64,000 bases of DNA from Hyphomonadaceae bacterium (lineage in GTDB: Bacteria; Pseudomonadota; Alphaproteobacteria; Caulobacterales; Hyphomonadaceae), in contig JADKDU010000001.1 in NCBI GenBank assembly GCA_016714495.1, positions 62,001 through 126,000 on the forward strand. The letters run 5' to 3'. Position 1 is the first letter of the stretch. Each line of letters starts with the position of its first letter. Of this stretch, positions 9,250 to 19,441 are shown piece by piece. The notes under the pieces were generated by a model, which was not told the origin of the DNA, did no database searches, and was given only the letters and a program-made list of their open reading frames with translations. A program made the position numbers and the translations under genes.

Positions 9250-9354
9250 GACCGACCTCGGTTACACGCTTTGTCACATGTATAGCCACACTCTGACAAA
9301 ACCCTACAATAAACTGGGTCAATCGTCGAACAACGCAGCGACGGGAGACGTTCT

Positions 9355-10077
9355 ATGTGCATGACGGTTGGAAAGCTTGGAGAATTTGGCCGGGAGACGA
9401 TCTTCGGGGCGAAGGCGCCCCGCGCGGCGCCAGGGCAGACTCGCGACTTTCATGCCGGCGAACATCTGTTTTTCGAGGGCGACACGCGGACACACATCTT
9501 TCTGGTCGTGTCCGGGTGGCTGAAACTCTATCGCACGCTGGTTGATGGCCAACGCTAGGTGGTCGGGTTCGTCAATGAGGGATCGGTGACTGGGCTTGAG
9601 TCCGAGATCGAGCATTCGAACGGCTGTCAAGCAGTTACCGAAGCAACGGTCCGGTCAATTCCGGTCGCCCGGATCGCGCAGATCTGCGCAACGGATCAGA
9701 CTCTGGCGCAACGGCTCATGGGCCAGCTCGGCGCCGCGCAGTCTCATCTCGCGACGGTCGGCGCGCAATCGGCAGAACAGAAACTGGCATCTTTCCTGAT
9801 CTCAATCTGCGACCTTGCTGGCGCCTCCCAAAACGGACGCTTTCACCTTCCCATGCGCCGTGGCGAGATGGCCGAGTTCCTAGGACTAAGGCTGGAAACT
9901 GTTTCGCGGCAGATGGCCGAGTTCCAGCGTTGCCGCTGGATTGAAATGTCTGCGATGTATGATTGCCGGATTCTGCGGCGGGACGTGCTCAATGGACTGG
10001 CTCTTGGCGGCGAAGCTGAGCACGCTCCGAAAGAGTTGACATGTTCGATCCGCAGACGGCCCAGCTTGGCCGCATAA
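9355..10077 (+). pseudogene. Crp/Fnr-family regulator with an in-frame amber stop
   Basis: A 240-codon gene with the cNMP-binding-fold sensor domain ('HAGEHLFFEGD', 'HIFLVVSGWLKLYR') and a C-terminal helix-turn-helix ('RRGEMAEFLGLRLETVSRQMAEFQ'). The recognition helix has E-T-V-S-R, the FNR/FixK type that reads TTGA-N6-TCAA. Codon 68 is TAG (9556-9558) where a Gln codon (CAG) would be expected; the same frame continues intact on both sides, so this is a substitution and not an indel. The N-terminus lacks the Cys cluster of true FNR, so it resembles FixK. Unless there is suppression or a base-call error, the regulator is dead. The gene sits beside a kinase/regulator pair. Confidence 0.85.
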
Positions 10078-11305
10078 TCCAGCGCTCCAAGCGAAGTGCG
10101 AACTGTGACTGTTGGGATCACAATTGGTCCTGCCAGCAGATGGACAGGTTTTTCTTCGCACGGGCCCGGAAGCGATAATGCGCGGATCAAGTCATGGCGC
10201 CGGCTGAACGCGCGCGTGCCTCTCGGCGACCGCACGTGGCGTCATGATGCCACGTCATTGATCCTCCTTGTTTAACGCCGCGCTTGTCCGCGCCATCCAG
10301 AGATGCGTAAGCGTTTTCTGATCGCGCGGGCATTTATGGATTTCGCGCAGGCGCCCGGACGAGCAGGGAGACAGCTGCAACAAGCTTCCATGGCGCCGTC
10401 GCCTTGAAGCGAACAGCGCCTGCTTCAAGCAGCACGTCGGACAAATAGGCGGTCTTGGGCGTTCGAGCGCAAAATGCAATCAATCAGCAGGATCAACTTG
10501 CGTACGAGAATGCGCGCCAGCGCGATGAAGCCAATCAAGTTTCTCCAAAAACGATATTCTGTCGCCGTCCCCTCCGCGTCATTGACCTCCGTCAAGCTGC
10601 ACGCGTGCAACGATCACCCGACGACAGTCCCTGATCCTGCGCCAGCTCAATTCGCGGTGAGGAGAAATCCTGACTGTTCATACGTAGAGCGAGCGCGCCC
10701 CCCGACGGCACAGTGACGGTTGAGCGGATGGGCTTCGACCATGAAGCCTTTGCCGATGCAGGATGCGCCGCGCAAAATTAGATTGCGGCACACCAATCAA
10801 CGTGAACAGTTCCATCGTGCGCCTGCTATCGCGCTCGGCATCGACGCGCACGACTGCCTTTGGCTCCGCCCCCACATTGTTGCCAGCCCACTGACCTCCC
10901 AGAGCGATGCGCCATGCTTCGCTGACGCCGAAGCTGCAGTCTGACACGTATGACAGCTGTCGAGATGGGGTAACACGACCCGTTCGAACTAAAACGGAGT
11001 CCGGCATGCTGGGATGGCCGGTGAGACCGTCCTCATCTGGCTGGCGGTCGTGACCTCGAAAACGAATGACGCACCTCGTCACGCCGACGGCGAAAGGCGG
11101 AAGTGGGGGCCGTTGGCCATTTGATCGGCAAACCGGCATTTGCGCGCGTTGCCGGCGCCGCTGCACAATCTACTTTGGTAGGCTGGACATGCGCGAGACC
11201 AAGACGCTGACAGCCGTGCAAATCTGATCTGGATGGCGCCAGATATTGGCCACGGTTGGTCGAGAGAGTGGGTTAGATAATGAAGCGCACCAATGCGGAT
11301 ATCAC
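10078..11305. other. Long stretch without a confident gene
   Basis: About 1.2 kb follow the Crp/Fnr gene. The best frame is on the minus strand at 10678-11166 (162 codons, with 'ELFTLIGVPQSNFARRILH'), which has somewhat protein-like codon use between 10680 and 10950 but no family that I recognise. A 61-residue hydrophobic minus-strand frame (10425-10610) and a cysteine-bearing frame (10255-10479) are also open. None has a good ribosome binding site. I read it as decayed accessory DNA. Confidence 0.45.
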
Positions 11306-13996
11306 ATGCAGAATGACGCTGAAGACCAGCGCTCGATCGTCCGGATGCTGGGCGCCGTTCTAGGCGACGCGATTCGTGAACAGGACGGCGAGGACGTCTT
11401 TCGGCAGATCGAAGATATTCGCCGCGCATCGGTCAGCTTTCATCGCGAGAATTCCGATGGGGCGGCCAAAACTCTGTCAGATCTCATCGGGCGCCTTAGC
11501 GTCAACGACGCTGTGAGGTTCGTTCACTCCTTCACGAGCTTTCTTCAGATCACGAGTCTGGCCGAGGATCACATCCAGCGTCGCCGCGCCCGCGCCGGCG
11601 ACGCTCGCCGTGATACTTTGGCCGGCGCCCTACGTGCGCTTCAGGAAAAACGGGTTGGTGTTGAGTCAGTTCTCGAACTGCTAGCGGGAGGCTTGATCGC
11701 TCCGGTCATCACCGCGCACCCAAGCGAAGTGCGCCGTAAGAGCGTGCTTGATCGTCAGAATGCGATCGCCGGCGACCTTGACGCAATGGACCGAGCGACG
11801 TCCGAGGCGGAACGCCTGCGCGCTGAGACAGATCTTCGCAGGCAGGTCTCCATTCTCTGGCGCACACGGCTTTTGCGTAACGTGCGCGTCGCGGTTGATG
11901 ATGAGATCGAGAATGCAGTTTCCTATTTTGAACACAGCTTCTTGCCTGCCCTGCCCGCGCTTTACGCGCATTGGCAGGAGGCCCTAGGGAATGCGGAAAA
12001 TCTGAAAAGTTTTCTCCGCATAGGGTCATGGGTCGGCGGGGACAGGGACGGCAATCCCAACGTTGAAGGCGCGATGATGCGAAAAGCCCTCGCGCGTCAG
12101 TCCGGCGCGGCGCTCCGACTTTATCTTTCGCAGATCGACGCGCTGGGCGCGGAACTATCACTGTCTTCGCGCTTCACCGGCGTCACGTCCGAGCTTCAAG
12201 CGATCGCGGATCGTTCAAGCGATTCATCTCCACAACGTGCGGACGAACCCTATCGACGCGCGCTGGCGGGAATCTATGCACGCCTCGCCACAACCCTCAC
12301 GGCGCTTACGGGTGAGCGCCCGAGCAAGACGCCAAGAGTAAAGGGCGAGGCTTATGCCGATCCATCAGCCCTCAAGGCCGAACTCAACGCGGTGCACCAA
12401 TCCTTGCTCAAGCATCAGGGGGGGGCGTTCCGGACGGGGCCATTGCCAGATCTGATCCGCGCAGTGGACGTATTTGGCTTTCATCTGGCCACGCTGGATC
12501 TGCGTCAAAACTCTGCGGTTCACGGGCGCGTTGTTGCGGAACTGTTTAAGACTGCCGGCGTCAACGATTATGAAAATCTGGAAGAAAGCGACCGCTGTCT
12601 TCTACTGCTGCGCGAACTTGGCCATGGCCGACTGCTTGCCTCGCCCTTCGTCGTCTACAGTGACGAAACGCGTCGCGAGCTGAAAACGCTGGCTGCTGCT
12701 GCCGAAGCGAAGAGGCGGCACGGGGCGAATTCCATCCGCAACTATATCGTCTCGAATACGACGGCGGTCTCTGACCTGCTTGAGGTCTATCTGCTGTTGA
12801 AGGAAGTCGGCCTCTTCCGACCGGGATCGGAGCCGACAACCGAGATCTTCGCCGAGCCGCTGTTTGAAACCATAGGCGACCTGCAGGCGGCGCCGGAAAC
12901 GATGAAGCGCTATCTCGAACTGCCTATGATCCAGACGTTGCACGGGAAGGACGGCGTGCAGGAGATCATGATTGGGTATTCGGACTCCAACAAGGACGGC
13001 AGCTATCTGACGTCGATATGGGAGCTGCAGAAAGCGTCTCGTGCGCTGCATTCGGTGGTTAGCGACAGCGGACTCCGACTTCAGCTATTTCACGGGCGAG
13101 GCGGCGCCGTCGGGCGGGGCGGCGGATCAAGCTTTGAGGCTCTGCTCGCCCAACCTCAGGGTACGGTCGATGGACGTATCCGCATCACCGAACAGGGCGA
13201 GGTCGTCGCCAACAAATACGGCGATCGGGATCTCACGCGCCAAAGCCTGGAGACGCTTGTTTCGGGTGTCGTGCTCGCGTCGCTATCGCGTCAGGATCGA
13301 TCCAACGCGACAGCCCAGCAAAGCGAAGCAATGGACAAGCTTTCACAAGCAGCACTGCAGGCCTATCGCAGGCTCGTCTATGAAACACCGGGCTTCGTCG
13401 ACTATTTCTACGCAGCAACGCCGATCGCCGAAATCGCCGACCTGAACATCGGTAGTCGTCCGGCATCTCGACAAGCGACACGCAGCATTGAAGGCCTTCG
13501 CGCGATACCGTGGGTATTCTCCTGGGCGCAATCGCGCGCGATGGTTCCGGGTTGGTTTGGCTTTGGATCGGCAGTGAAGAACGCCGACATTGATACAGGC
13601 CTGCTGAAAGAGTTCTACGAGACTTGGCCATTCCTCAGATCCGCCGTTGGAAACATGGAAATGGTGATGGTCAAATCCGACCTTTCCATCGCCGGTCGCT
13701 ATGCCGGCCTCGTCGAAGACCGCGCCCTGGCAGCCAAAGTGTTCGGCGTGATCTCTTCGGAATGGCAACTCACCCACGATACCCTGCTGGAAATCACCGG
13801 GCAGTCCGAATTGCTTGAGAAAAACCCCAATCTCGCGGGGACGATCCGTTCACGCTTGCCCTATATCGATCCGCTGAACCATCTCCAGATCGAATTGATC
13901 GATAGGCGCCGCAAAGGCGATGAAAGCGAAGCCACGCGGGAAGGCATCCTGCTCGCGATAAATGGCGTCGCCGCAGGATTGCGAAACACCGGGTGA
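11306..13996 (+). CDS. ppc: Phosphoenolpyruvate carboxylase
   Basis: Carboxylates PEP to oxaloacetate and so replenishes the TCA cycle. The frame runs from a TTG at 11246, but ATG 11306 gives 896 residues and places the catalytic His of 'VITAHPSE' at residue 138, exactly its number in the E. coli enzyme, so I chose it. The other landmarks are present: 'GDRDGNPNV', 'IMIGYSDSNKDGSYLTS' and the glycine-rich 'FHGRGGAVGRGGG'. The family's usual 'TAHPTE' reads TAHPSE here, a conservative change. The gene stands alone; its neighbours are a non-coding stretch and a convergent protease gene. No clear Shine-Dalgarno precedes 11306. Confidence 0.95.
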   Translation: MQNDAEDQRSIVRMLGAVLGDAIREQDGEDVFRQIEDIRRASVSFHRENSDGAAKTLSDLIGRLSVNDAVRFVHSFTSFLQITSLAEDHIQRRRARAGDARRDTLAGALRALQEKRVGVESVLELLAGGLIAPVITAHPSEVRRKSVLDRQNAIAGDLDAMDRATSEAERLRAETDLRRQVSILWRTRLLRNVRVAVDDEIENAVSYFEHSFLPALPALYAHWQEALGNAENLKSFLRIGSWVGGDRDGNPNVEGAMMRKALARQSGAALRLYLSQIDALGAELSLSSRFTGVTSELQAIADRSSDSSPQRADEPYRRALAGIYARLATTLTALTGERPSKTPRVKGEAYADPSALKAELNAVHQSLLKHQGGAFRTGPLPDLIRAVDVFGFHLATLDLRQNSAVHGRVVAELFKTAGVNDYENLEESDRCLLLLRELGHGRLLASPFVVYSDETRRELKTLAAAAEAKRRHGANSIRNYIVSNTTAVSDLLEVYLLLKEVGLFRPGSEPTTEIFAEPLFETIGDLQAAPETMKRYLELPMIQTLHGKDGVQEIMIGYSDSNKDGSYLTSIWELQKASRALHSVVSDSGLRLQLFHGRGGAVGRGGGSSFEALLAQPQGTVDGRIRITEQGEVVANKYGDRDLTRQSLETLVSGVVLASLSRQDRSNATAQQSEAMDKLSQAALQAYRRLVYETPGFVDYFYAATPIAEIADLNIGSRPASRQATRSIEGLRAIPWVFSWAQSRAMVPGWFGFGSAVKNADIDTGLLKEFYETWPFLRSAVGNMEMVMVKSDLSIAGRYAGLVEDRALAAKVFGVISSEWQLTHDTLLEITGQSELLEKNPNLAGTIRSRLPYIDPLNHLQIELIDRRRKGDESEATREGILLAINGVAAGLRNTG

Positions 13997-14088
13997 ATGC
14001 GGCGGCGACATCCGCCATCGGCAGGCGACGAAAGAGGTCGGAACTCGATGTGAGTTCGGGCCTCTAATCCGTTCGATAGACTGCAAAT

Positions 14089-14865
14089 CTAGAAGGTCGC
14101 GTAGCCTTTCTCGGTGATGTAGCGTTTTAGATCGGCGACGCGGCTTTCCGGGTTCGGGTGGGTCGACATCCATTCCTGCGGACGGTCGCTGGACGCACTG
14201 CCCATTTTCTCCCACAGCCGGACAGCCTGTTTCACATCATAGCCGACCTGCTTCATGTAATCGACGCCGATGCGGTCCGCATCGGTTTCATTCGAGCGAC
14301 TGAATGGCAGCAGGACGCCGACTTGCGCCCCTGCGCCGGCCGCCGCCATCACCATGTTGAGCGATTCCGAACTCATCTGCACCTGCGATCCAACCAGCGC
14401 GCCTCCGCCTTGGATCACCACACTGGTCAGCGTCTCCTGTCCGATCCGCTTTGCGGCGTGACGTAGAACAACGTGCCCGACTTCGTGACCCAGCACCGCC
14501 GCGACCTGGTCGTCATTGTCGGCGAAGTCGAGCAGACCTTTATAGAAGCCCACCTTCCCGCCCGGCAAACAGAAGGCGTTCTTTTCCTCGCTGTCGAAGA
14601 CTACGAATTCCCATTGCGCGCCGGGTACGTTGGCGACACTGGCGATCTTGTGGCCGACCGTCTGCAGGCGCTGATTTGCGCGAGCATCCTTGGAGATCGG
14701 GGTCTGCTGTTTGGTTTCTTGCCAGGCCTGCGCAGCCATGGGAATCAGATCGGCGTCTGCTGGGGTGAAAAGCTCTGCCGCGCTTTCGCACCCGCCCGTC
14801 GTACCGGCGACGCCGAGAAGCATCGTGCCTGCCCACAACCGCCTGACAACATCGCGCCTATGCAT
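14089..14865 (-). CDS. M48-family zinc metalloprotease, probable lipoprotein
   Basis: A zinc peptidase with 'VLGHEVGHVVLRH' (HEXXH, two His ligands plus catalytic Glu) and a downstream Glu in 'RSNETDADRIG' as third ligand, as in the BepA/LoiP/YggG group. Read from ATG 14865 ('MHRRDVVRRLWAG'), the N-terminus has a positively charged start, a hydrophobic run and a lipobox-like 'TTGGC', so it is probably an outer-membrane lipoprotein facing the periplasm. A longer in-frame start at 14922 would bury the signal peptide. The family degrades or helps assemble outer-membrane proteins. Length is about 259 residues, normal for the short LoiP type. It is transcribed towards ppc. Confidence 0.88.
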   Translation of the reverse strand: MHRRDVVRRLWAGTMLLGVAGTTGGCESAAELFTPADADLIPMAAQAWQETKQQTPISKDARANQRLQTVGHKIASVANVPGAQWEFVVFDSEEKNAFCLPGGKVGFYKGLLDFADNDDQVAAVLGHEVGHVVLRHAAKRIGQETLTSVVIQGGGALVGSQVQMSSESLNMVMAAAGAGAQVGVLLPFSRSNETDADRIGVDYMKQVGYDVKQAVRLWEKMGSASSDRPQEWMSTHPNPESRVADLKRYITEKGYATF

Positions 14866-14972
14866 GCTGTCGAGCGCCACAATCCGGGGGCCGTCGACTT
14901 TATGGTTCTCACACATGCGCATCTCCCAATAGCTGGAATCTATCCAGCTAACATAGTCCGCACTTGGCGATG

Positions 14973-15003
14973 AACAAAACCCCGAAATCCTTGGAATTCG
15001 GGG
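14973..15003 (-). terminator. Rho-independent terminator downstream of the HMG-CoA lyase gene
   Basis: Read on the minus strand, a stem CCCCGAA/TTCGGGG (arms 14997-15003 and 14980-14986) is followed by a T-rich tail (TTTTGTT, 14979-14973). It lies about 100 bases past the lyase stop. Confidence 0.6.
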
Positions 15004-15101
15004 GCTTGTGTTTCCGCGTCAGTCAGATGACGCCAGTCTAGCGCAATTGGGCGATCCGCTTGCTGAATGGCGTTCCGCCCCACGAACCGAGGCTCTAAGT
15101 C

Positions 15102-16004
15102 TCACTTTGGAAAGCCTCCGGCGCGGCTGACCAGACCCGGCAAGGCGCGGCCCATCTTCTTCGACAGCCATTGCGCCGTCTCAACAAGGCCTTGAAGCTT
15201 CAGACCCGTTTCAACGCCTGAACGTTCGAGCAGGTACTGCACGTCCTCCGTTGCAACATTCCCCGTTGCGTTTGGCGCAAATGGGCAGCCGCCAATGCCG
15301 GCTATTGAAGCATCAAGCGTTGCAGCGCCAGACTCGAAGCCCGCCCATGCATTCGCAACGGCTGTGTTACGGGTGTCGTGAAAATGAAGCCGGATCGGAA
15401 TGCCTGGCGCGGCCGCCTTCACCGCCGCCACGACAATCTTCACCTGCGAGGGAACGGCAACGCCGATTGTATCGCCCAGCGCAATTTCCCTCGGGCCTGC
15501 CGCGGCAACCTTGCGCGCTAAGTCCGCCACACGCGATGGGGCAATCTCGCCATCGAACGGGCAACCGAACGCTACGGATATGGTCGCTTGTGCTGAACGG
15601 CCATGCTCTTTGCCCAAGCGAATGATCTCGATCGCGTCCTCGACCGTTTCGTCGGATGTTCGTCCCTGATTTCGTGTGCCGAAGCCATCGCTTGCGGAAA
15701 TGACTGCGCCCAGCTCATGTACCTGCGTCTCCAGCGCCCGCAAGGCGCCGCGCTTGTTCAGGACAAGCCCGACATAGGTGACGTCTTCGCGATCGCGCTT
15801 AGGCAGACCGGCGCACACCGCCTCTGCATCCGCCATTTGCGGAACGCGTCCGGGGTGCACAAAACTGGCGATCTCGATGCGTTTCGAGCCAGCTGCGATT
15901 GCGCGTTTGATCAGCTCCAGCTTGTCGGCTGTCGGAAAAAAGCCGGGCTCGTTCTGCAAGCCGTCGCGAGCCGCGACCTCGACCATTTCGATATGCATGT
16001 TCAT
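15102..16004 (-). CDS. mvaB: Hydroxymethylglutaryl-CoA lyase
   Basis: Cleaves HMG-CoA to acetyl-CoA and acetoacetate, the last step of leucine degradation. The 300-residue TIM-barrel shows 'VEVAARDGLQNE' at the N-terminus (substrate and metal site), 'HFHDTRNTA' (metal-binding His) and the family signature 'GIGGCPFAPNATGN' with the catalytic Cys. The start is ATG 16004; ATG 15998 is an equally possible alternative two codons later. There are no other leucine-pathway genes nearby, and the gene appears monocistronic with its own terminator. Confidence 0.93.
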   Translation of the reverse strand: MNMHIEMVEVAARDGLQNEPGFFPTADKLELIKRAIAAGSKRIEIASFVHPGRVPQMADAEAVCAGLPKRDREDVTYVGLVLNKRGALRALETQVHELGAVISASDGFGTRNQGRTSDETVEDAIEIIRLGKEHGRSAQATISVAFGCPFDGEIAPSRVADLARKVAAAGPREIALGDTIGVAVPSQVKIVVAAVKAAAPGIPIRLHFHDTRNTAVANAWAGFESGAATLDASIAGIGGCPFAPNATGNVATEDVQYLLERSGVETGLKLQGLVETAQWLSKKMGRALPGLVSRAGGFPK

Positions 16005-16107
16005 ACAGTCACATTACCGGGTTGGCTCGCGCGTTGCGAGCCCTGAAACTATTTGACAATCGCTGGTCGCGCCCGCAAGAGCCGGGCAAATTCAGGACAT
16101 GCCAGGT

Positions 16108-17578
16108 TCAAGTTGTTACGCGCGCGATCGCGCCTTTCCAACCTATCATCTGACGCAGGCGATCCGGCGCCGCGAGAGCGGGCTCGAACTTTCGATCGAG
16201 CTTCCACAAAGCGGCCGCCTCATTAAGCGAGCTGAATTCACCTGCTCCGACCGCCGCAAGAATTGCGGCGCCGAGTGCGGTCGTCTCGGTATTCAGCGGC
16301 CGTACGACTTCAATGCCGAGAATATCAGACATGAACTGAAGCATCCAGTCATTGCGCGCCATGCCGCCATCGACGCGCAGGCGCTGTGGCGCAACGCCAT
16401 CTTTCGCCATAGCCTCAAGTAATTCCGCCGTCTGAAAGGCAACGCTCTCAAGCGCGGCGCGGGCGATATGAGCGATGGTCGATCCACGCTGCAGTCCGAG
16501 GATCGCTCCGCGTGCAGACGAGTCCCAGTGTGGCGGCTCCGAGACCGACGAAGGCGGGGACCAGATAAACCCCCGCAGTGTCGGCAACGCTTTTCGCCAG
16601 TTCGCCCGCATGCGCGCCGTCGCGGATTATCTTCAGTTCGTCGCGCAACCATTGGATGGTCGACCCGGCTGAAAGAATCGAACCTTCAAGCGCATAGGTC
16701 GGCGCGCCATTGCACTGATAGGCGATGGTTCCAAGCAGGCGAGACTTTGATCGCTTCAGCTCCGCGCCCGTATTGAGAACCAAAAATCCGCCCGTGCCGT
16801 AGGTTGATTTCACATCGCCGGCCGCGAAGCACGCCTGGCCCACCAATGCGGCCTGCTGATCGCCGGCGACGCCCCTGATCGGCAGGCTGGGCCCGAATAT
16901 ATCGCTGGCGCCATAGTCCCCGGCTGAATCCCTCACGTCGGGAAGGAGCGACATCGGAACGCCAAATAGATCACAGAGTTCAGCGTCCCACCTTCCCGTG
17001 CGAATGTCATAAAGCGACGTGCGCGAAGCATTTGTGGCGTCGGTTGCGTGCACCTTGCCGCCTGTCAGGCGCCAGATGAGAAAACAGTCGATCGTTCCCG
17101 TCGCCAGCTCACCCCGTTTCGCGCGCTCGCGGGCGCCGGGAACCGCATCGAGGATCCAGGAAATCTTGGATGCCGAAAAATAGGGATCGAGTACAAGGCC
17201 CGTTCGCTCCGCGACCATATCTTCATGGCCTGCCGCCGCCAGCGCCTGCGTGCGCTGCGCCGTGCGCCGATCTTGCCAAACGATGGCGTTATGGATCGCC
17301 TCGCCTGTCTTGCGATCCCAAATAACGACGGTTTCGCGTTGATTGGTGACGCCAATCGCAACGACCGTTCTTGATCCCAGCCTTTCCAACGTCTGCTGCG
17401 CCGTTCGACGCTGTGTGCGCCAGATGGCTTCGGGATCATGCTCAACCCAACCCGATTGCGGGAATATCTGCGGGAATTCTTCCTGCGCCGACGCCACGAT
17501 CGCGCCATCGAAAGCGATCGCCATGGCGCGGCTTGATGTCGTGCCTTGATCAAGCGCGAGAATGACGCCGTCGCTCAT
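16108..17578 (-). pseudogene. glpK: Glycerol kinase (frameshifted, probably by a sequencing indel)
   Basis: Phosphorylates glycerol to sn-glycerol-3-phosphate with ATP. From ATG 17578 the FGGY-kinase start 'DQGTTSSRAMAIAFDG' and 'GWVEHDPEAIW' are canonical, as is 'FLIWRLTGG'. The frame breaks in the strictly conserved motif 'VPAFVGLGAPHWD': it reads GLGA and then goes out of frame, while the next frame gives 'PHWDSSARGAILGL' and runs to 16108 with 'RVDGGMARNDWMLQF'. Deleting one C (GG on the plus strand, 16535-16536) restores about 490 residues, the normal length. The start overlaps the GNAT stop by ATGA, so it is the last gene of the ast operon. Confidence 0.9.
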
Positions 17579-18120
17579 AGGGCTTTCCGCCTTTCGAACT
17601 GGATGGACGGCACGCCGCGATAGGCAGTGCGAGCACGTTCGGTGAAGCCGAACTTGCGCGCGAGCTTGATCGACGGCGCGTTGTCAGGATCAATCAGCGC
17701 CACGAGACAGGGCGCGCCAAAAATACGTTGCTCCCAGTCGAGCACAGCCTTCATCGCCTCGCTCGCGTATCCTTTTCCATGCGCCCCGGGCAGCAGCGCC
17801 CAACCAAGCTCGCGGTCCTCGCCGAAGGGCGGAATCATATCGCGTTTAGCGTCCATGATCCCGATCTCGCCAATCGCCTTTCCCGTCGCCCTCTCCTCGA
17901 TCACCCAGAAGCCGTGGCCAAGCAGAACCCATGATCCTGCATAGCGCTGCAGCCGCTGCCACACCTCCTCGGGCGTGTAAGATCGGCCGCCTATGAAGCG
18001 CGTTACGATGGGATCGTTCCACAAGGGAATACTGGCGTCAAAATCCGCCGCGGTATGCGCACGCAGCTTCAGACGCTCTGTCGCGACAGCCGGCGCGCGA
18101 TCATACCCGCTGGAAGTCAT
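17575..18120 (-). CDS. GNAT-family N-acetyltransferase (RimJ/RimL-like)
   Basis: About 181 residues from ATG 18120 ('MTSSGYDRAPAVATERLKLR'). 'TERLKLRAHTAADFD' is the typical RimJ/RimL strand 1, and 'ELGWALLPGAHGKGYASEA' is the acetyl-CoA binding loop (Q/R-x-x-G-x-G/A variant). It could acetylate a protein N-terminus or a small amine. The start overlaps the end of astB by 20 bases and the stop overlaps glpK by ATGA, so it is translationally coupled within the operon. An upstream in-frame start at 18180 would overlap astB by 80 bases and is less likely. Confidence 0.85.
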   Translation of the reverse strand: MTSSGYDRAPAVATERLKLRAHTAADFDASIPLWNDPIVTRFIGGRSYTPEEVWQRLQRYAGSWVLLGHGFWVIEERATGKAIGEIGIMDAKRDMIPPFGEDRELGWALLPGAHGKGYASEAMKAVLDWEQRIFGAPCLVALIDPDNAPSIKLARKFGFTERARTAYRGVPSIQFERRKAL

Positions 18121-19441
18121 GCACAGCCCCAAGACCCAGCACGCGACCAATTTCGTCCAGCGCCGTCCGGCTTTCATCAAGCAATGCAGGATCAGCCAGA
18201 TCGGCTATCGCCAGCTGGTCGCGATATCGCTGCTTGACGATCTGCTCCAGCGCAGAGATACGCCCCTCATCGACAATAGCGCGACTGCCGATTGCACCCA
18301 GTTCCTCTTGAGTGAGCACGACACGCAAACGCAGGCAGGCTGGCCCGCCGCCATTGCGCATGGACTGCCGCAGATTGAGATAGTGAGCCTCGCGGATCGG
18401 ACCATTTGTCGCGAGTACGCGATCGACGAATGCCTTGGCGCGCGCAGTATCTTCAGCCTCGCTGGGAAGAATAAGCGCCATGCCGCCTTCTGGCAGCGAT
18501 ACGATCTGCGAGTTGAAGAGGTAAGATTTGACCGCCTGGTCGAGCGTCAGTTCTTCGGACGCCGCTTCCAGCAATACCGGCTCAAAACCTTTCAAGCCGC
18601 ACACGCGCTTCAGTCCTTCGACAAGCGCGTCTTTCTGCTCGAATGCTTGAGCGTGGAACATCAACACATTGCCGTTCGACACGGCCACAACGTCATTATG
18701 AAAGGCGCCCGCATCTATCGCCGCCTGCGCCTGCTTGACCAGCACAGCCCCGCCTCCATTCCAGAGTTGGTGCTGCGTCGCGACGACATGCGACGCCTCC
18801 ATCGCCTGACGCGCAACAAACCTGATGGCGTCGGATTTGGCAAAGGCCGACCGCCCATAGACAAACAACTCGACACCCCGCTCGTCGTGCGATGCAGAAA
18901 GCCTGCAATGGTTTGCTGCGCCTTCGTCGCCAAACGTGGCGAAAGGAACGGGCGTATTCACAACGAATTTCGAAGCATCTGCAAAAATGGCTGAAAGAAT
19001 GCGCGATGTGGTTTCTGCTTCGATTGCGCGATGGAAATGGGACGAAAGATTGGCCGGCGTGAAATGTACAAGGCCATCACCCGTATCAGCCGAAGGTGAG
19101 ACAGTGGCGGCGTTCGCCGTCCACATTGCCGAAGCCGAGGATACGTTCGCAAGCAGCAGGGGTGATGCCCGCGACGCCCCGCGGATCACATCCGCATCGT
19201 TTCCTCCAAAGCCCATCTTGCGCAGGCTTGTCACATGGGGCCGCTCGTGAGGCGGCAACACACCCTGAGTTAGCCCCATCCGCACAAGCGCCCGCATCTT
19301 GGAAAGACCTTGCAGCGCCGCCTCGCGCGGATTGGAAACGCTTCCCTCGTTGGCCGCCGCGGCAAGATTGCCCTGCGCGAGGCCGCCATAATTGTGCGTT
19401 GGTCCAACCAACCCGTCGAAATTGACCTCGACCGCGTTCAT
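18101..19441 (-). CDS. astB: N-succinylarginine dihydrolase
   Basis: Second step of the arginine succinyltransferase (AST) pathway: succinylarginine to succinylornithine plus ammonia and CO2. Read from ATG 19441 ('MNAVEVNFDGLVGPTHNYGG'), which overlaps the astD stop by ATGA, it has 446 residues, the normal size. Diagnostic are 'GPTHNYGG', 'HNDVVAVSNGNVLMFH' (catalytic His) and 'RNGGGPACLRLRVVL' with the nucleophilic Cys. The frame is open further upstream to 19510, but that part belongs to astD in another frame. Confidence 0.94.
   Translation of the reverse strand: MNAVEVNFDGLVGPTHNYGGLAQGNLAAAANEGSVSNPREAALQGLSKMRALVRMGLTQGVLPPHERPHVTSLRKMGFGGNDADVIRGASRASPLLLANVSSASAMWTANAATVSPSADTGDGLVHFTPANLSSHFHRAIEAETTSRILSAIFADASKFVVNTPVPFATFGDEGAANHCRLSASHDERGVELFVYGRSAFAKSDAIRFVARQAMEASHVVATQHQLWNGGGAVLVKQAQAAIDAGAFHNDVVAVSNGNVLMFHAQAFEQKDALVEGLKRVCGLKGFEPVLLEAASEELTLDQAVKSYLFNSQIVSLPEGGMALILPSEAEDTARAKAFVDRVLATNGPIREAHYLNLRQSMRNGGGPACLRLRVVLTQEELGAIGSRAIVDEGRISALEQIVKQRYRDQLAIADLADPALLDESRTALDEIGRVLGLGAVHDFQRV

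Noticed and set aside
9556..9558. Amber codon as programmed read-through (pyrrolysine-type or suppressor)
   Set aside because: No supporting structure or context, and this lineage is not known for such recoding; mutation or a base-call error is simpler.
14028..14060. Hairpin GAACTC/GAGTTC between ppc and the protease gene
   Set aside because: Six-base stem without a T-run; not convincing as a bidirectional terminator.
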